Shown: in pieces, positions 1 through 8,418 of the stretch | Layout: each line of letters starts with the position of its first letter | Numbering within the stretch: position 1 is the first letter of the stretch | NCBI GenBank assembly: GCA_903877935.1 | Contig: CAIRGA010000126.1 | Coordinates: 1-32,019 of the forward strand | Origin: an uncultured Hyphomicrobiales bacterium | GTDB lineage: Bacteria; Pseudomonadota; Alphaproteobacteria; Rhizobiales; Beijerinckiaceae | DNA: 32,019 nt | Reading direction: 5' to 3' | Notes under the pieces: model-generated | Told to the model about the DNA's origin: nothing | The model's input: only the letters and a program-made list of their open reading frames with translations | Databases searched by the model: none | Made by a program: the position numbers and the translations under genes

Positions 1-28
1 GTCGATTGCCAATAAAGTCGGCTGAGGT

Positions 29-1135
29 CTATTCCGACCGACCGATTGAAAATTTACGCATTTTTTCAATCAGCGTGGTGCGCTGAATGCCGAGCATTCG
101 CGCGGCGGCGGAAACCGACTGCTCGGAATCGGTAAGTGCCACGCGGATAAAATCCGTCTCAAGGGCCGCGATATGGTCTTTCAGGCTGAAGGAGCGATCG
201 GATGTCAGTAGCATCCGGATGGCTTGATCCCGCGCCTCCGATGGCTCCATCACCGCCAAAATGGGTTCTGACGCCATTTGAGATGGATCGGGCTCGTCAT
301 TTGCAAACTCGGCCAACGCATCCCAAATGGCGTCTTGCTCCTCGACCAGCTGACGGGGCTGACCGGGGAAGAGCATTTGGGACATCAAATCGCCATCGAT
401 TGGGCGATCCGCATAAAGCGCCCCTGCCCGCTCCAAGATATTTCTTAATTCCCGGACATTGCCCGGCCAATCATAGGATTTGAGCACATCAAGGGCGCTC
501 TCCGTTAAAATTGGCGGCTTCGGGAAGCCCTGCGCCTCAAAACGCTTGATAATAAAGCCGACAAGCGACGGGATATCCTCCAGCCGCTCACGGAGCGGGG
601 GGAGAAGGATGGGGAAGACATTGATCCGGTAGAACAAATCCTCGCGGAATTTCTGCTCATCGATCAATTGGCGCAAATCGCGATGGGTCGCGCAGACGAA
701 GCGGACATCAATCGAGATCGATTTTGAGCCGCCGACCCGGGTGAAGCTGCGCTCCTCGATCATACGGAGCAGTTTAACCTGCATATCGAGCGGCATATCG
801 CCGATTTCATCCAGAAACAGGGTGCCGCCGCTCGAAAGCTCCATTAATCCCGCGCGATCCCGCATGGCGCCCGTGAACGCGCCCTTTTCATACCCGAATA
901 ATTCGCTTTCAAGGAGCTCGCGGGGGATTGCCCCGCAATTAACCGGTACAAAAGGACCCGACGCCCGGGCCGACCGAAGATGGATCGAGCGCGCGACAAT
1001 CTCCTTACCGCTGCCCGACGGGCCTTGGATGAAGACGGTGGAGCCCAAGGGGGCCACTTTGCCAATCATATCCGACACATTCCGCATCGCCGGACTGGGC
1101 AAATCCATAAATCGCGAAAAATCTTGTTCGGACAC
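29..1135 (-). CDS. Sigma-54-dependent activator, AAA+ plus Fis HTH, no receiver (FleQ/FlrA-like)
   Basis: This is a 368-residue enhancer-binding protein that should remodel RNA polymerase carrying sigma-54 at flagellar promoters. The AAA+ domain starts almost at the N-terminus: Walker A GPSGSGKE (about 38-45), the sigma-54 contact loop GAFTGA (85-90), Walker B GTLFLDE (104-110), arginine-finger region FREDLFYRIN (163-172) and sensor II GNVREL (225-230). A Fis-type helix-turn-helix occupies about 338-360. There is no N-terminal receiver or FleQ domain, so activity is probably set by amount or by a partner protein rather than phosphorylation. The start is GTG, preceded at good spacing by AAAGG. 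The gene is divergent from a second activator that lacks a HTH and heads the fliE operon, which suggests a FleQ/FleT-type pair. Family assignment is firm; the FleQ role is inferred from context. Confidence 0.9.
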   Translation of the reverse strand: MSEQDFSRFMDLPSPAMRNVSDMIGKVAPLGSTVFIQGPSGSGKEIVARSIHLRSARASGPFVPVNCGAIPRELLESELFGYEKGAFTGAMRDRAGLMELSSGGTLFLDEIGDMPLDMQVKLLRMIEERSFTRVGGSKSISIDVRFVCATHRDLRQLIDEQKFREDLFYRINVFPILLPPLRERLEDIPSLVGFIIKRFEAQGFPKPPILTESALDVLKSYDWPGNVRELRNILERAGALYADRPIDGDLMSQMLFPGQPRQLVEEQDAIWDALAEFANDEPDPSQMASEPILAVMEPSEARDQAIRMLLTSDRSFSLKDHIAALETDFIRVALTDSEQSVSAAARMLGIQRTTLIEKMRKFSIGRSE

Positions 1136-1316
1136 GCAGTACCTTTACACTACTCTAAGTTGTCGGCTTTTTGACATACACTCACCTATTAGCAAGCTTT
1201 TTAACGGACGATCATTTCGAAATGGTTGCTTTTGTCGGCTTCAAAGCCTCAATTTAGACAAATTTGAATAAATTTTTCGAAAAGTTTAAAAAAAATTAAG
1301 ACAAAATTTATGATGT

Positions 1317-1331
1317 TTAACAACAACTTAA
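1317..1331. promoter_or_regulatory. CtrA-type binding site, TTAA-N7-TTAA
   Basis: The sequence TTAACAACAACTTAA matches the full alphaproteobacterial CtrA box, two TTAA half-sites with exactly seven bases between. It lies between the two sigma-54 activator genes, about 80-90 bases upstream of the predicted sigma-54 start. CtrA is known to control flagellar genes in many Alphaproteobacteria. The surrounding DNA is AT-rich, so chance is not excluded. Confidence 0.55.
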
Positions 1332-1381
1332 TTTAAATTAGTGCCATCAGGTTGAACCAGTTCCGGAAAATTTCCGAAAAC

Positions 1382-1398
1382 TTGGCAAGATCGTTGCT
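1382..1398 (+). promoter_or_regulatory. Sigma-54 promoter of the HTH-less activator and fliE operon
   Basis: TTGGCAAGATCGTTGCT carries the -24 GG and -12 GC at the canonical spacing of ten intervening bases. The predicted start is near 1409, giving a leader of about 29 bases before the ATG at 1438. A CGGG-TCAG-CCCG dyad at 1414-1425 sits in this leader, directly against the Shine-Dalgarno AAGGAG. Confidence 0.8.
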
Positions 1399-1437
1399 TT
1401 CATAGTCTCCGAACGGGTCAGCCCGAAGGAGTGGACA

Positions 1438-2610
1438 ATGAACACGGTACTTTGCATCAACGACAATCTCACCGATGGTGAAGCTTGGATGACCCATCTG
1501 CATATGCGGGGGTATGAGACGGTATCTTGCGATATTAAGAGCCTTGCATCGATTAAGAACGACGCTTGGACGCGGACCGGCCTTCTTCTGTCGCATGAAG
1601 CGGCGAAAGCCTTGGCAACCGACACCGCAGGCCTTGCCGGTTGGTGCCGCAAGCTGAAGGCTGACCGCATTGTGGTTGTCGACAAGCCCGGCGAAACCTT
1701 CTCGCTGAAAGGCGAGTTCAACGGCTCCGTGCTGCGCCTCACCCCTTCGATCGTTGGCTGGCGTTACGCCTCCGAAGTCGCAGCCCGCTTTCTGGATGCA
1801 GATCAGAATGTTGCCGCCGGCGATCCTCAGACCTTTAACCTTCTCCGCCTTGCCCGCCGCGTTGCGATGAGCGATGTCACGGTGATGCTGGTTGGCCCGA
1901 CGGGCACCGGTAAAGAAGTCATCTCAAAGTTTCTGCATAATTCATCCAAGCGCAGCCGCGAGGCCTTTATCGCTGTGAACTGTGCAGCCGTTCCAGACAC
2001 CATGCTCGAAGCGCTTCTGTTCGGCTATGAAAAGGGTGCCTTCACCGGCGCGCATACACCGAATAAGGGCATCTTCAGAGCGGCCGATGGCGGCACGCTC
2101 TTGCTCGATGAAGTGTCCGAAATGGCACCGCATCTTCAGGCCAAATTTTTGCGCGTCTTGCAGGAAAAAGAAGTGACGCCATTGGGTGGCTCGAAGGCTG
2201 TTCCGATTGACGTCCGTGTGATCGCAACCTCGAACCGGTATATGATGGAAGAGGTTAAAGCAGGTCGTTTCAGAGAAGATCTGTACTACCGCTTAAATGT
2301 CTTCCCATTGGCGACCCAAGCGCTTGCTGAACGCCCTGGTGATATTCTCCCGATTTCCATTCTTCTTCTATCGAAGCACACCGGCGGGTTCCCGAACATT
2401 CCGGAACTGTCAGATGCAGCGATTGAAAAATTAGAAGCCTATGCATGGCCAGGCAATGTCCGCGAATTGGAAAACGTGCTTCAGCGCGCGCTTGTTCTGT
2501 CCGGTGGCGCTGTTGTTGAGCCTGAGCATCTGATGATTGAGCTGCACGATACGACGGCAACGCTGATCGATTTTGAACCTGTGCAAAAGCGTCACGCGGT
2601 TGCTGGTTAA
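1438..2610 (+). CDS. Sigma-54-dependent activator lacking a DNA-binding domain (FleT-like)
   Basis: This is a 390-residue protein. Residues 1-120 form a receiver-sized domain that I could not match to a functional receiver. A complete AAA+ sigma-54 domain follows: Walker A GPTGTGKE (153-160), GAFTGA (200-205), Walker B GTLLLDE (219-225), FREDLYYRLN (278-287) and WPGNVREL (337-344). The protein ends about 45 residues later without any helix-turn-helix. The fliE ribosome-binding site follows at once, so there is no room for a frameshifted HTH remnant. As I recall, R. sphaeroides FleT is likewise a HTH-less sigma-54 activator that works as a complex with FleQ, so that is the best analogue. AAGGAG precedes the ATG. 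It is the first gene of the fliE operon. Confidence 0.9.
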   Translation: MNTVLCINDNLTDGEAWMTHLHMRGYETVSCDIKSLASIKNDAWTRTGLLLSHEAAKALATDTAGLAGWCRKLKADRIVVVDKPGETFSLKGEFNGSVLRLTPSIVGWRYASEVAARFLDADQNVAAGDPQTFNLLRLARRVAMSDVTVMLVGPTGTGKEVISKFLHNSSKRSREAFIAVNCAAVPDTMLEALLFGYEKGAFTGAHTPNKGIFRAADGGTLLLDEVSEMAPHLQAKFLRVLQEKEVTPLGGSKAVPIDVRVIATSNRYMMEEVKAGRFREDLYYRLNVFPLATQALAERPGDILPISILLLSKHTGGFPNIPELSDAAIEKLEAYAWPGNVRELENVLQRALVLSGGAVVEPEHLMIELHDTTATLIDFEPVQKRHAVAG

Positions 2611-2648
2611 GACGTTTGGACCTGACGATGAAAGAGGAAGTAAACACC

Positions 2649-2957
2649 ATGATACCCTCAAGCAGCGTTGGCCTTTCCAGCGATATTCTGAGCCGGGCTA
2701 CCCCTAAACTTCGTCCTTTCGAAGGCGCTACCCATCAGTCCGATTTCGGCAGCCAATTGCGTAAAGCGGTTGACGAAGTTGCCAAGTCGCAAAATGACGC
2801 TGAATCATCGATGAAGGCCTTCGAATCGGGTGACGAGGTGGATGTCACGAAAGTGATGCTTGCCCGCGAAAAAGCTTCGATTGCTTTTGAAGCAACGCTC
2901 CAGATCCGCAATAAATTGCTGAGCGCATATAAAGACATCACATCAATGCCGGTTTGA
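2649..2957 (+). CDS. fliE: Flagellar hook-basal body protein FliE
   Basis: FliE joins the MS ring (FliF) to the proximal rod and is an early substrate of the flagellar export apparatus. The 102-residue product has the family's usual length and its conserved C-terminal helices, with sequences such as KVMLAREKASIAFEATLQIR and a terminal LLSAYKDITSMPV. The ORF track begins at a TTG at 2616, but I place the start at the ATG at 2649 because GAGGAAG lies at proper distance upstream and the resulting N-terminus fits the family. It follows the FleT-like activator by 38 bases and precedes fliF, so it is probably co-transcribed from the sigma-54 promoter at 1382. Confidence 0.93.
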   Translation: MIPSSSVGLSSDILSRATPKLRPFEGATHQSDFGSQLRKAVDEVAKSQNDAESSMKAFESGDEVDVTKVMLAREKASIAFEATLQIRNKLLSAYKDITSMPV

Positions 2958-2994
2958 TCTTAGGCTTGAATGACGCATAATTGGGATAATAGCG

Positions 2995-4689
2995 ATGACC
3001 GACGCAAATGCAGTAACAGTTAATCAAACGGTGCCAATGGCCGCACGCCTTTCACAAGGCATGTCGTCCGTGAGAAGCTTCATTCGGCAGCCCGCAGTGA
3101 TGCGTGCGGCTCCAATGATCCTGGTGGCCGCCGTCATTGCTGTTGGCTTAATCGCCATTATCTTTTTGAAAGACCCCGCTTACATTGTTCTCTTCCCGCA
3201 ATTGGAAGAAAGCGATAAAGCGACGATCATGCAAACGCTGACGGATAAGGGCATTAAGCCCCGTCTCGATGCGACGACGGGCCAAATGACGGTGCCGCGC
3301 GCCGACTTCTACAAAGCGAAAATGCTGTTGGCTTCCGCTGGTCTGCCAAAGGCCTCAACATCGGGATATGATCTGCTTGGTCAAATGCCATTGGGAACCA
3401 GCCGATCGGTTGAATCGGCTAAGCTTCGTCAGGCCCAAGAAACCGAACTTGCCCGTTCTATTATGGAAATCCGCGACATCGAAAGCGCGCGCGTTCACTT
3501 AGCGGTGCCAGAGCGTTCCGCTTTCGTGCGTGAGCAGGTGCCGCCATCGGCTTCCGTTGTGATTAAATTGTCGCCTGGTCGCGCGCTTGGCCCAGGCCAA
3601 GTTCAATCGATTGTTCATCTCGTGAGCGCCAGTGTTTCTTATATGCCGGTTGAAAACGTCACGGTTGTTGATCAGTACGGCAATCTGCTTTCGACACCAA
3701 AGCAAGACACGGATATCGGGCTCACCTCGCAGCAGCTCGACCACAAGCAGCGTGTCGAAAAAATGATGCGCGAGCGCGTCATGAATTTGCTCGTTCCGAT
3801 CGTTGGCGCAGGCAATGTTAACAGCGAAATCAATGTCGATCTCGACTTCACGCGGGTTGAACAGACCAGTGAGCTTTTTGATCCTCAGCAGCAAGCCATC
3901 CGCAGCCAGCAAGATTCGCTACAGGAAAGTGCGGAAGGCCGTGCACGTGGTATCCCTGGTGCAACTGCCAATCAGCCGCCGCCTGCCCCTACCGTTTCGA
4001 CCCAGCAGGGCACTGATGCGTCCTCCTCAGATCAGACCAAGAATCGGTCGAGCTCATCGGTTAAGAATTTTGAAGTCAGCCGCGATGTTAAGTCGACGAA
4101 GACAGCATTGGGTGACGTCAAGCATCTCTCGGTTGCCGTTGTCCTTCGCTCGGTGATGACGACGGATGCCGATGGCAAGCCTGTTGAGAAGCCATTGTCT
4201 GACGATGAACGTGCGCATCTTACCGAACTCATTCAGCAAGCCGTCGGCTTTAGCGCTGAGCGCGGCGATAAGGTTGCGCTGATCCAAAGCTCATTCGCTC
4301 AAGAGCAACCTGCTTTGGAACGTGGCTGGTATGATGCGCCATGGATTGAAGACGCCATTAAGGAATTGGCTGTCCTTATTATCCTTGCCATCATCGTTCT
4401 CGGCGCCCTCCGTCCATTCCTCAGCCGCCTGATGACCATGTCTGACGTGATTGTTTCGGGTGCTGAACCTACCATGGGCGATGGTGAGACCGTGGAAGTC
4501 CGTGAAGGTGAGACGCTTGACGACATCAAGGCTCGTCTCAAGCCTAAGAAGAGCGGCATCAATGTTGACCTTCTTGACACCGCCAATACGTATGATGACA
4601 AGATTGCCCTCATCCGGATGCTCGTTGGCGATGATTCAGGCCGTGTGACCGCCGTTCTCAAATCGTTAATCGCTAAAGAGATAAACTAA
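2995..4689 (+). CDS. fliF: Flagellar MS-ring protein FliF
   Basis: FliF builds the MS ring in the inner membrane, the base on which export gate, rod and C ring assemble. The 564-residue product has the expected plan: a short cytoplasmic N-terminus, a membrane segment at about 40-58, a large periplasmic part with ring-building domains (including RDIESARVHLAVPE), a low-complexity linker rich in Gln, Ser and Pro near 300-360, a second membrane segment at about 455-473, and a cytoplasmic tail. The tail ends in an acidic and hydrophobic FliG-binding helix region (about 533-561, with IALIRMLVGDD). It lies between fliE and fliG in the usual order. Confidence 0.97.
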   Translation: MTDANAVTVNQTVPMAARLSQGMSSVRSFIRQPAVMRAAPMILVAAVIAVGLIAIIFLKDPAYIVLFPQLEESDKATIMQTLTDKGIKPRLDATTGQMTVPRADFYKAKMLLASAGLPKASTSGYDLLGQMPLGTSRSVESAKLRQAQETELARSIMEIRDIESARVHLAVPERSAFVREQVPPSASVVIKLSPGRALGPGQVQSIVHLVSASVSYMPVENVTVVDQYGNLLSTPKQDTDIGLTSQQLDHKQRVEKMMRERVMNLLVPIVGAGNVNSEINVDLDFTRVEQTSELFDPQQQAIRSQQDSLQESAEGRARGIPGATANQPPPAPTVSTQQGTDASSSDQTKNRSSSSVKNFEVSRDVKSTKTALGDVKHLSVAVVLRSVMTTDADGKPVEKPLSDDERAHLTELIQQAVGFSAERGDKVALIQSSFAQEQPALERGWYDAPWIEDAIKELAVLIILAIIVLGALRPFLSRLMTMSDVIVSGAEPTMGDGETVEVREGETLDDIKARLKPKKSGINVDLLDTANTYDDKIALIRMLVGDDSGRVTAVLKSLIAKEIN

Positions 4690-4732
4690 GGCGTCTAGAG
4701 TCTTGTTGAGTTAAGTTAGAGAGTTATTAACC

Positions 4733-5776
4733 ATGGCCGAAGCTGCTGAAGTATCAACAATAAACGACGTTCAAGCCGCGTTTGAACTTTTGTCGGGCAC
4801 ACAGAAATGCGCCATTGTGATGCTTCTTCTGGGTGAAGAAGAGGCCTCGGAGATTCTAAAAAACCTCTCGCCTCGCGAAGTTCAGCAGCTCGGAAGTGCC
4901 ATGTATTCGGTGGCCGATGTCGATCAGCGTACCGTTAATATGGTGCTCGACGAGTTCCTCGGGATTATCAAAGCGCAAACCAGCATCGGCCTTGGCGCCG
5001 ATACGTATATTCGCCGCGTTCTGACCAAAGCGCTCGGCGAAGATAAGGCTGGCAGCATTTTGACACGCATTACGCCATCGTCTTCGACGAAGAACATCGA
5101 AATCTTGCAATGGATGGACGCGCGCTCGATTGCTGAAATGATCACGGGCGAACATCCGCAGATTATTGCGATTATCGTATCGCATCTCGAATATGCCATC
5201 GCCGCCGACGTTCTGGTGCTTTTGCCGGAAGAAATCCAACACGAAGTTTTACAACGTATTGCAACGCTCGACTCGGTTCAGCCAGAGGCGATTGCCCAGC
5301 TTGAACGCGTCATGCAGCTGCAATTCCAGGCCAACACCTCGCTCCGCGCCTCGAAGATTGGTGGCGTGAAGGCTGCGGCGAAGATTATGAACTTCACCAA
5401 GACGGCCATCGAGCAGCGAATCATGCGTTCGCTTGCCAAGGCTGACAAGAACTTAATGACGGCCATTCAAGACAACATGTTCACCTTCGACAATCTTATT
5501 GCGGTTGACGACAAGAGCATGGGTACGCTTCTGCGGTCGTGTGATCCAAATACACTCGCCATTGCACTGAAGGGTGCGGATGAGCGTCTGCGCGATAAAA
5601 TGTTTGGTGCTATGTCGTCGCGCGCCGCCGCATCGCTTAAGGACGAAATCGAGTCGAAGGGCCCGATGCGTATTACGGAAGTGCTTGAAGCTCAAAAGCA
5701 AATTATTGCAACCGCCCGTCAACTGTCCGACGCCGGTACGATTATGCTAGCCGGACGAGGCGACGACTATGTCTAA
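4733..5776 (+). CDS. fliG: Flagellar motor switch protein FliG
   Basis: FliG is the C-ring protein that binds FliF, transmits torque from the stator and changes direction of rotation. The 347-residue product shows the N-terminal FliF-binding domain (about 15-110), the middle domain with the hallmark EHPQ motif (140-143), and the C-terminal torque domain with charged helix (LKGADERLRDKMFGAMSSRA and the following DEIESKGP). Length and architecture are normal. It starts 43 bases after fliF, and its end overlaps fliH by eight bases, which suggests translational coupling. A TTAACCAT sequence at its start codon resembles a CtrA half-site, but there is no partner at the right spacing. Confidence 0.97.
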   Translation: MAEAAEVSTINDVQAAFELLSGTQKCAIVMLLLGEEEASEILKNLSPREVQQLGSAMYSVADVDQRTVNMVLDEFLGIIKAQTSIGLGADTYIRRVLTKALGEDKAGSILTRITPSSSTKNIEILQWMDARSIAEMITGEHPQIIAIIVSHLEYAIAADVLVLLPEEIQHEVLQRIATLDSVQPEAIAQLERVMQLQFQANTSLRASKIGGVKAAAKIMNFTKTAIEQRIMRSLAKADKNLMTAIQDNMFTFDNLIAVDDKSMGTLLRSCDPNTLAIALKGADERLRDKMFGAMSSRAAASLKDEIESKGPMRITEVLEAQKQIIATARQLSDAGTIMLAGRGDDYV

Positions 5777-6611
5777 TTCAAGCTCGCGCCGCTTACGTCC
5801 AAAAGATGCGGCGATGTTTGCGAAAGTCGGCGGCGACTTCGTCGAAGAAGGACGCTTTACATCCGCCAATGACGGCGCGTTCGTGCCTTGGGGAAAGACG
5901 TCGTTCAAAGTTGTGGTCGAAGACCAAATCGTCGATGAGAACGCATTACCGGAATACAAGCCTGAAGTTGTCGAGCCGACTGCGGCCGAGATCGTCGATG
6001 AAGCTGCACGCGAGGCTGAAGCCGCAGCGATGGCGGCATCTGAGGCCCAACGGCTTGAGCAGGAAGCACAGGCGGCCGGGCAATTCGTGCCTCCTCCACT
6101 CGCTCAGGAGGCCCCTCTTAATAGCGCAGATATCATTGCTGAAATTGAAAAGGCGCGTGAAGATGGACGCGCGATCGGCTATCAACAAGGTGTAGCGGCG
6201 GCGCGCCAAGAACTTGCCGATGTAATGGCAGCCATCAGACGCCTTGAAGATCATTTGATTCCCGCAACCGAAGAGGTTTTGGAAAAGAATACGGCCATTA
6301 TGGCGCGTCATGTTCGCCGCATTGCGCAAGATCTTGCTGGTAATGTGTTTGCGACCATTCCTGAAATGTTTATCGACCGGATCAAAAAATCAGCCGATAT
6401 GTTCACGCGCGCTGGTTCCGAATTTACATTGGCGATTAACTCAAAAGACGCTCAGGCTTTAATGCCGGCGCTTCGCGGTGAAGAGCTGTTTAAATCGATC
6501 AAGATTATCGAGGATCAAGATTTACCCCATGGCGGTTTCCGACTGACGGGTCGTGATCTTGAAGTCGAAGATATTCCTGAAATGCTGGGCGTTGCTGAGG
6601 AAGTGCCATGA
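5769..6611 (+). CDS. fliH: Flagellar export regulator FliH
   Basis: FliH binds the FliI ATPase and links it to the C ring and export gate. The 280-residue product is weakly conserved, as is usual for FliH. It has an N-terminal basic segment, a Glu/Ala-rich helical stretch (about 65-130) and a C-terminal domain typical of the FliH/YscL family (ARHVRRIAQDLAGNVFATIP and following). Identification rests largely on its place between fliG and fliI, on length and on this helical composition. It overlaps fliG by eight bases and fliI by four (ATGA). Confidence 0.9.
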   Translation: MSNSSSRRLRPKDAAMFAKVGGDFVEEGRFTSANDGAFVPWGKTSFKVVVEDQIVDENALPEYKPEVVEPTAAEIVDEAAREAEAAAMAASEAQRLEQEAQAAGQFVPPPLAQEAPLNSADIIAEIEKAREDGRAIGYQQGVAAARQELADVMAAIRRLEDHLIPATEEVLEKNTAIMARHVRRIAQDLAGNVFATIPEMFIDRIKKSADMFTRAGSEFTLAINSKDAQALMPALRGEELFKSIKIIEDQDLPHGGFRLTGRDLEVEDIPEMLGVAEEVP

Positions 6612-7933
6612 TCGATATGGCGGCCAAGCTCGATAAAGAGCTGTCCATTCTTCGTGGCGGACGGACGGTAAATGCGGTTGGTCGGGTTAAGCGTTTCGAC
6701 GGACAGATTGTCCATGCCAGTGCTTTTCCGGCAGCGGTTGGAAATGAATGCCGTATCGAATGCGGTGACGGACAATGGGCCGAAGCCGAAGTGATCGGCT
6801 TTTTAGATGATTATACGGTGCTTGTTCTTACAGGCGGACAAGCGGCCCTTGTTGCCGGTGCCCGCGTTGAAACCATTCGTCGCGTCGATGTTGTTCCTGT
6901 GGGCCCGGCCCTTCTAGGCCGAGTGGTTGATGGAGCGGGCAAACCGCTCGATCTTCAACCAGAGCCTATTTTACGTGAAATTTGGCCGTTAAAGGGCGAG
7001 CGCGTTAATCCTTTGCGTCGTCGACCCGTGCGTGAGCCGATTGATACAGGCGTGCGCGCCATTAATGCGTTGCTGACGGTTGGGCGCGGCCAACGTATTG
7101 GCATTATTGCCGGCAGTGGCGTCGGCAAATCCTCTTTATTGTCCGCTATGGCTCGGTTCACATCCGCCGATGTTGTTATTCTTGGACTGATTGGGGAGCG
7201 TGGGCGAGAAGTGGCCGGTATGGTGGAAGAGCTTTCCGCTTCACCGACTTTTGCCCATACGATTGTTGTGGCTGTTCCTGCCGATCAATCGCCCGTCTTG
7301 CGTATTCGCGGCGTACACCGTGCCACCGCCTATGCCGAATATTTCAGAGCGCAAGGCAAAAGCGTTTTATTGATGATCGACTCGCTGACACGCGTCGCCC
7401 ATGCGCAACGCGAGCTGGGCTTGGCACTCGGCGAACAGCCCACGACAAAAGGCTATCCGCCTTCGGTTGTCTCGTTGATTGGACAATTGCTCGAACGGTC
7501 GGGACTTGATGGCGACACCAATGGTGCGGTGACGGCGATCTATACCGTTCTGGCCGATGGCGATGATACGACAAATGATCCAATCGTTGACTCGGCACGC
7601 GCCATTCTTGATGGGCATATTGTGTTGTCCCGTAAACAGGCGGAACAGGGTATTTATCCGGCCATTGATTTATCGGCGTCGATCAGCCGGACGATGTCGG
7701 ATTGCGTGCCGCAATCGCATGTTCTTCGGGCTCGAAAATTCCGGCGCTATTTAAGCCTCTTCGAACAAAATCGCGATTTGATGATGCTCGGCGGTTATCA
7801 GCCGGGGCAAGATCCCGAGCTTGATCACGCTTTCGAAATTAACCCGGCGCTCGTTAATTTTATCAGTCAATCGACGAATGAACGCAGCGGATTGGTTGAA
7901 AGCGAAGCCCGCCTGCAGGCCATTATACCGTGA
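6608..7933 (+). CDS. fliI: Flagellum-specific ATPase FliI
   Basis: FliI is the ATPase of the flagellar type III export apparatus, related to the F1 beta subunit. The 441-residue product has the Walker A AGSGVGKSS (168-176), the GERGREV motif near 200, Walker B-like LLMIDSLTR and the downstream GYPPSV segment. Length is normal. The start ATG overlaps the fliH stop (ATGA), and its own stop overlaps the GTG of fliJ (GTGA), so fliH-I-J are translationally coupled. Confidence 0.97.
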   Translation: MIDMAAKLDKELSILRGGRTVNAVGRVKRFDGQIVHASAFPAAVGNECRIECGDGQWAEAEVIGFLDDYTVLVLTGGQAALVAGARVETIRRVDVVPVGPALLGRVVDGAGKPLDLQPEPILREIWPLKGERVNPLRRRPVREPIDTGVRAINALLTVGRGQRIGIIAGSGVGKSSLLSAMARFTSADVVILGLIGERGREVAGMVEELSASPTFAHTIVVAVPADQSPVLRIRGVHRATAYAEYFRAQGKSVLLMIDSLTRVAHAQRELGLALGEQPTTKGYPPSVVSLIGQLLERSGLDGDTNGAVTAIYTVLADGDDTTNDPIVDSARAILDGHIVLSRKQAEQGIYPAIDLSASISRTMSDCVPQSHVLRARKFRRYLSLFEQNRDLMMLGGYQPGQDPELDHAFEINPALVNFISQSTNERSGLVESEARLQAIIP

Positions 7934-8343
7934 AGACCGCACGCATCACGCGATTGGCCGCGCTAAAACGGCAGGTCGAATTGCAAAAATGGATGAGCGA
8001 GGCTAGCCGTTTGAACAATGAGCTCAAACGCCTCAATGAGCGCATCGAACAGGTCGATGGCTTAAAGAAACTTTATAATGATCAACTTCGGGCGCCAGCC
8101 ATCACCTCGAAAGAATTGGTCGGCATTCGAATTATCGACAACCACCTCAATGATCGCCGCGACATCGATCATAATCGACGCGAATTGCTCGAGGTTGAAC
8201 GCCAGCGAATGGCCGTCATGTTGGCTCAAAAGAAAAGCCAAGTGGAATCGCTTCAAACAGAAGCCAAGCAGCTCAAAAAAGCCGAAGCGAATGAACGATT
8301 TGAACGTTTGCAGGCGCTTGTACCGTTAAAGCGGAATTCGTAA
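7930..8343 (+). CDS. fliJ: Flagellar export chaperone-like protein FliJ
   Basis: FliJ is the coiled-coil stalk of the FliI ATPase and helps couple it to FlhA. The 137-residue product is almost wholly helical and charged, with long heptad-like stretches (LNNELKRLNERIEQVDGLKK) and no other domain, as expected. It starts with GTG, overlapping the fliI stop codon. A sigma-54 promoter for fliK begins immediately after its stop codon. Confidence 0.88.
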   Translation: MKTARITRLAALKRQVELQKWMSEASRLNNELKRLNERIEQVDGLKKLYNDQLRAPAITSKELVGIRIIDNHLNDRRDIDHNRRELLEVERQRMAVMLAQKKSQVESLQTEAKQLKKAEANERFERLQALVPLKRNS

Positions 8344-8344
8344 C

Positions 8345-8360
8345 TGGCATAAATATTGCT
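8345..8360 (+). promoter_or_regulatory. Sigma-54 promoter of fliK
   Basis: TGGCATAAATATTGCT has the -24 GG and -12 GC at exact spacing. It lies in the only appreciable gap (75 bases) between fliJ and fliK. The predicted start is near 8371. This gives fliK and possibly the following genes an extra entry point within the long fli operon. Confidence 0.78.
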
Positions 8361-8418
8361 AAGTTCTCCGTCTGGTATGTCTGCATTTTGACGTTCAAAC
8401 GCGAAAAAGGAATCTTCT

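Larger units (their letters stand above)
1136..1437. promoter_or_regulatory. Divergent regulatory region between the two activator genes
   Basis: This 302-base stretch holds no gene. About 1240-1345 is strikingly AT-rich and contains a perfect TTAA-N7-TTAA site plus a near copy with N6 (1286-1299). On the right, tandem TTCCG elements (1361-1365 and 1372-1376) lie just upstream of a sigma-54 promoter for the plus-strand activator. I could not identify a convincing promoter for the minus-strand gene. Confidence 0.75.

Noticed and set aside
741-1271. 176-residue plus-strand ORF
   Set aside because: It is antisense to the minus-strand sigma-54 activator, which has clear motifs; its composition is that of a shadow frame.
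4724-4735. TTAACCAT at the fliG start as a CtrA site
   Set aside because: Only one half-site is present; the nearest TTAA upstream is at the wrong spacing.
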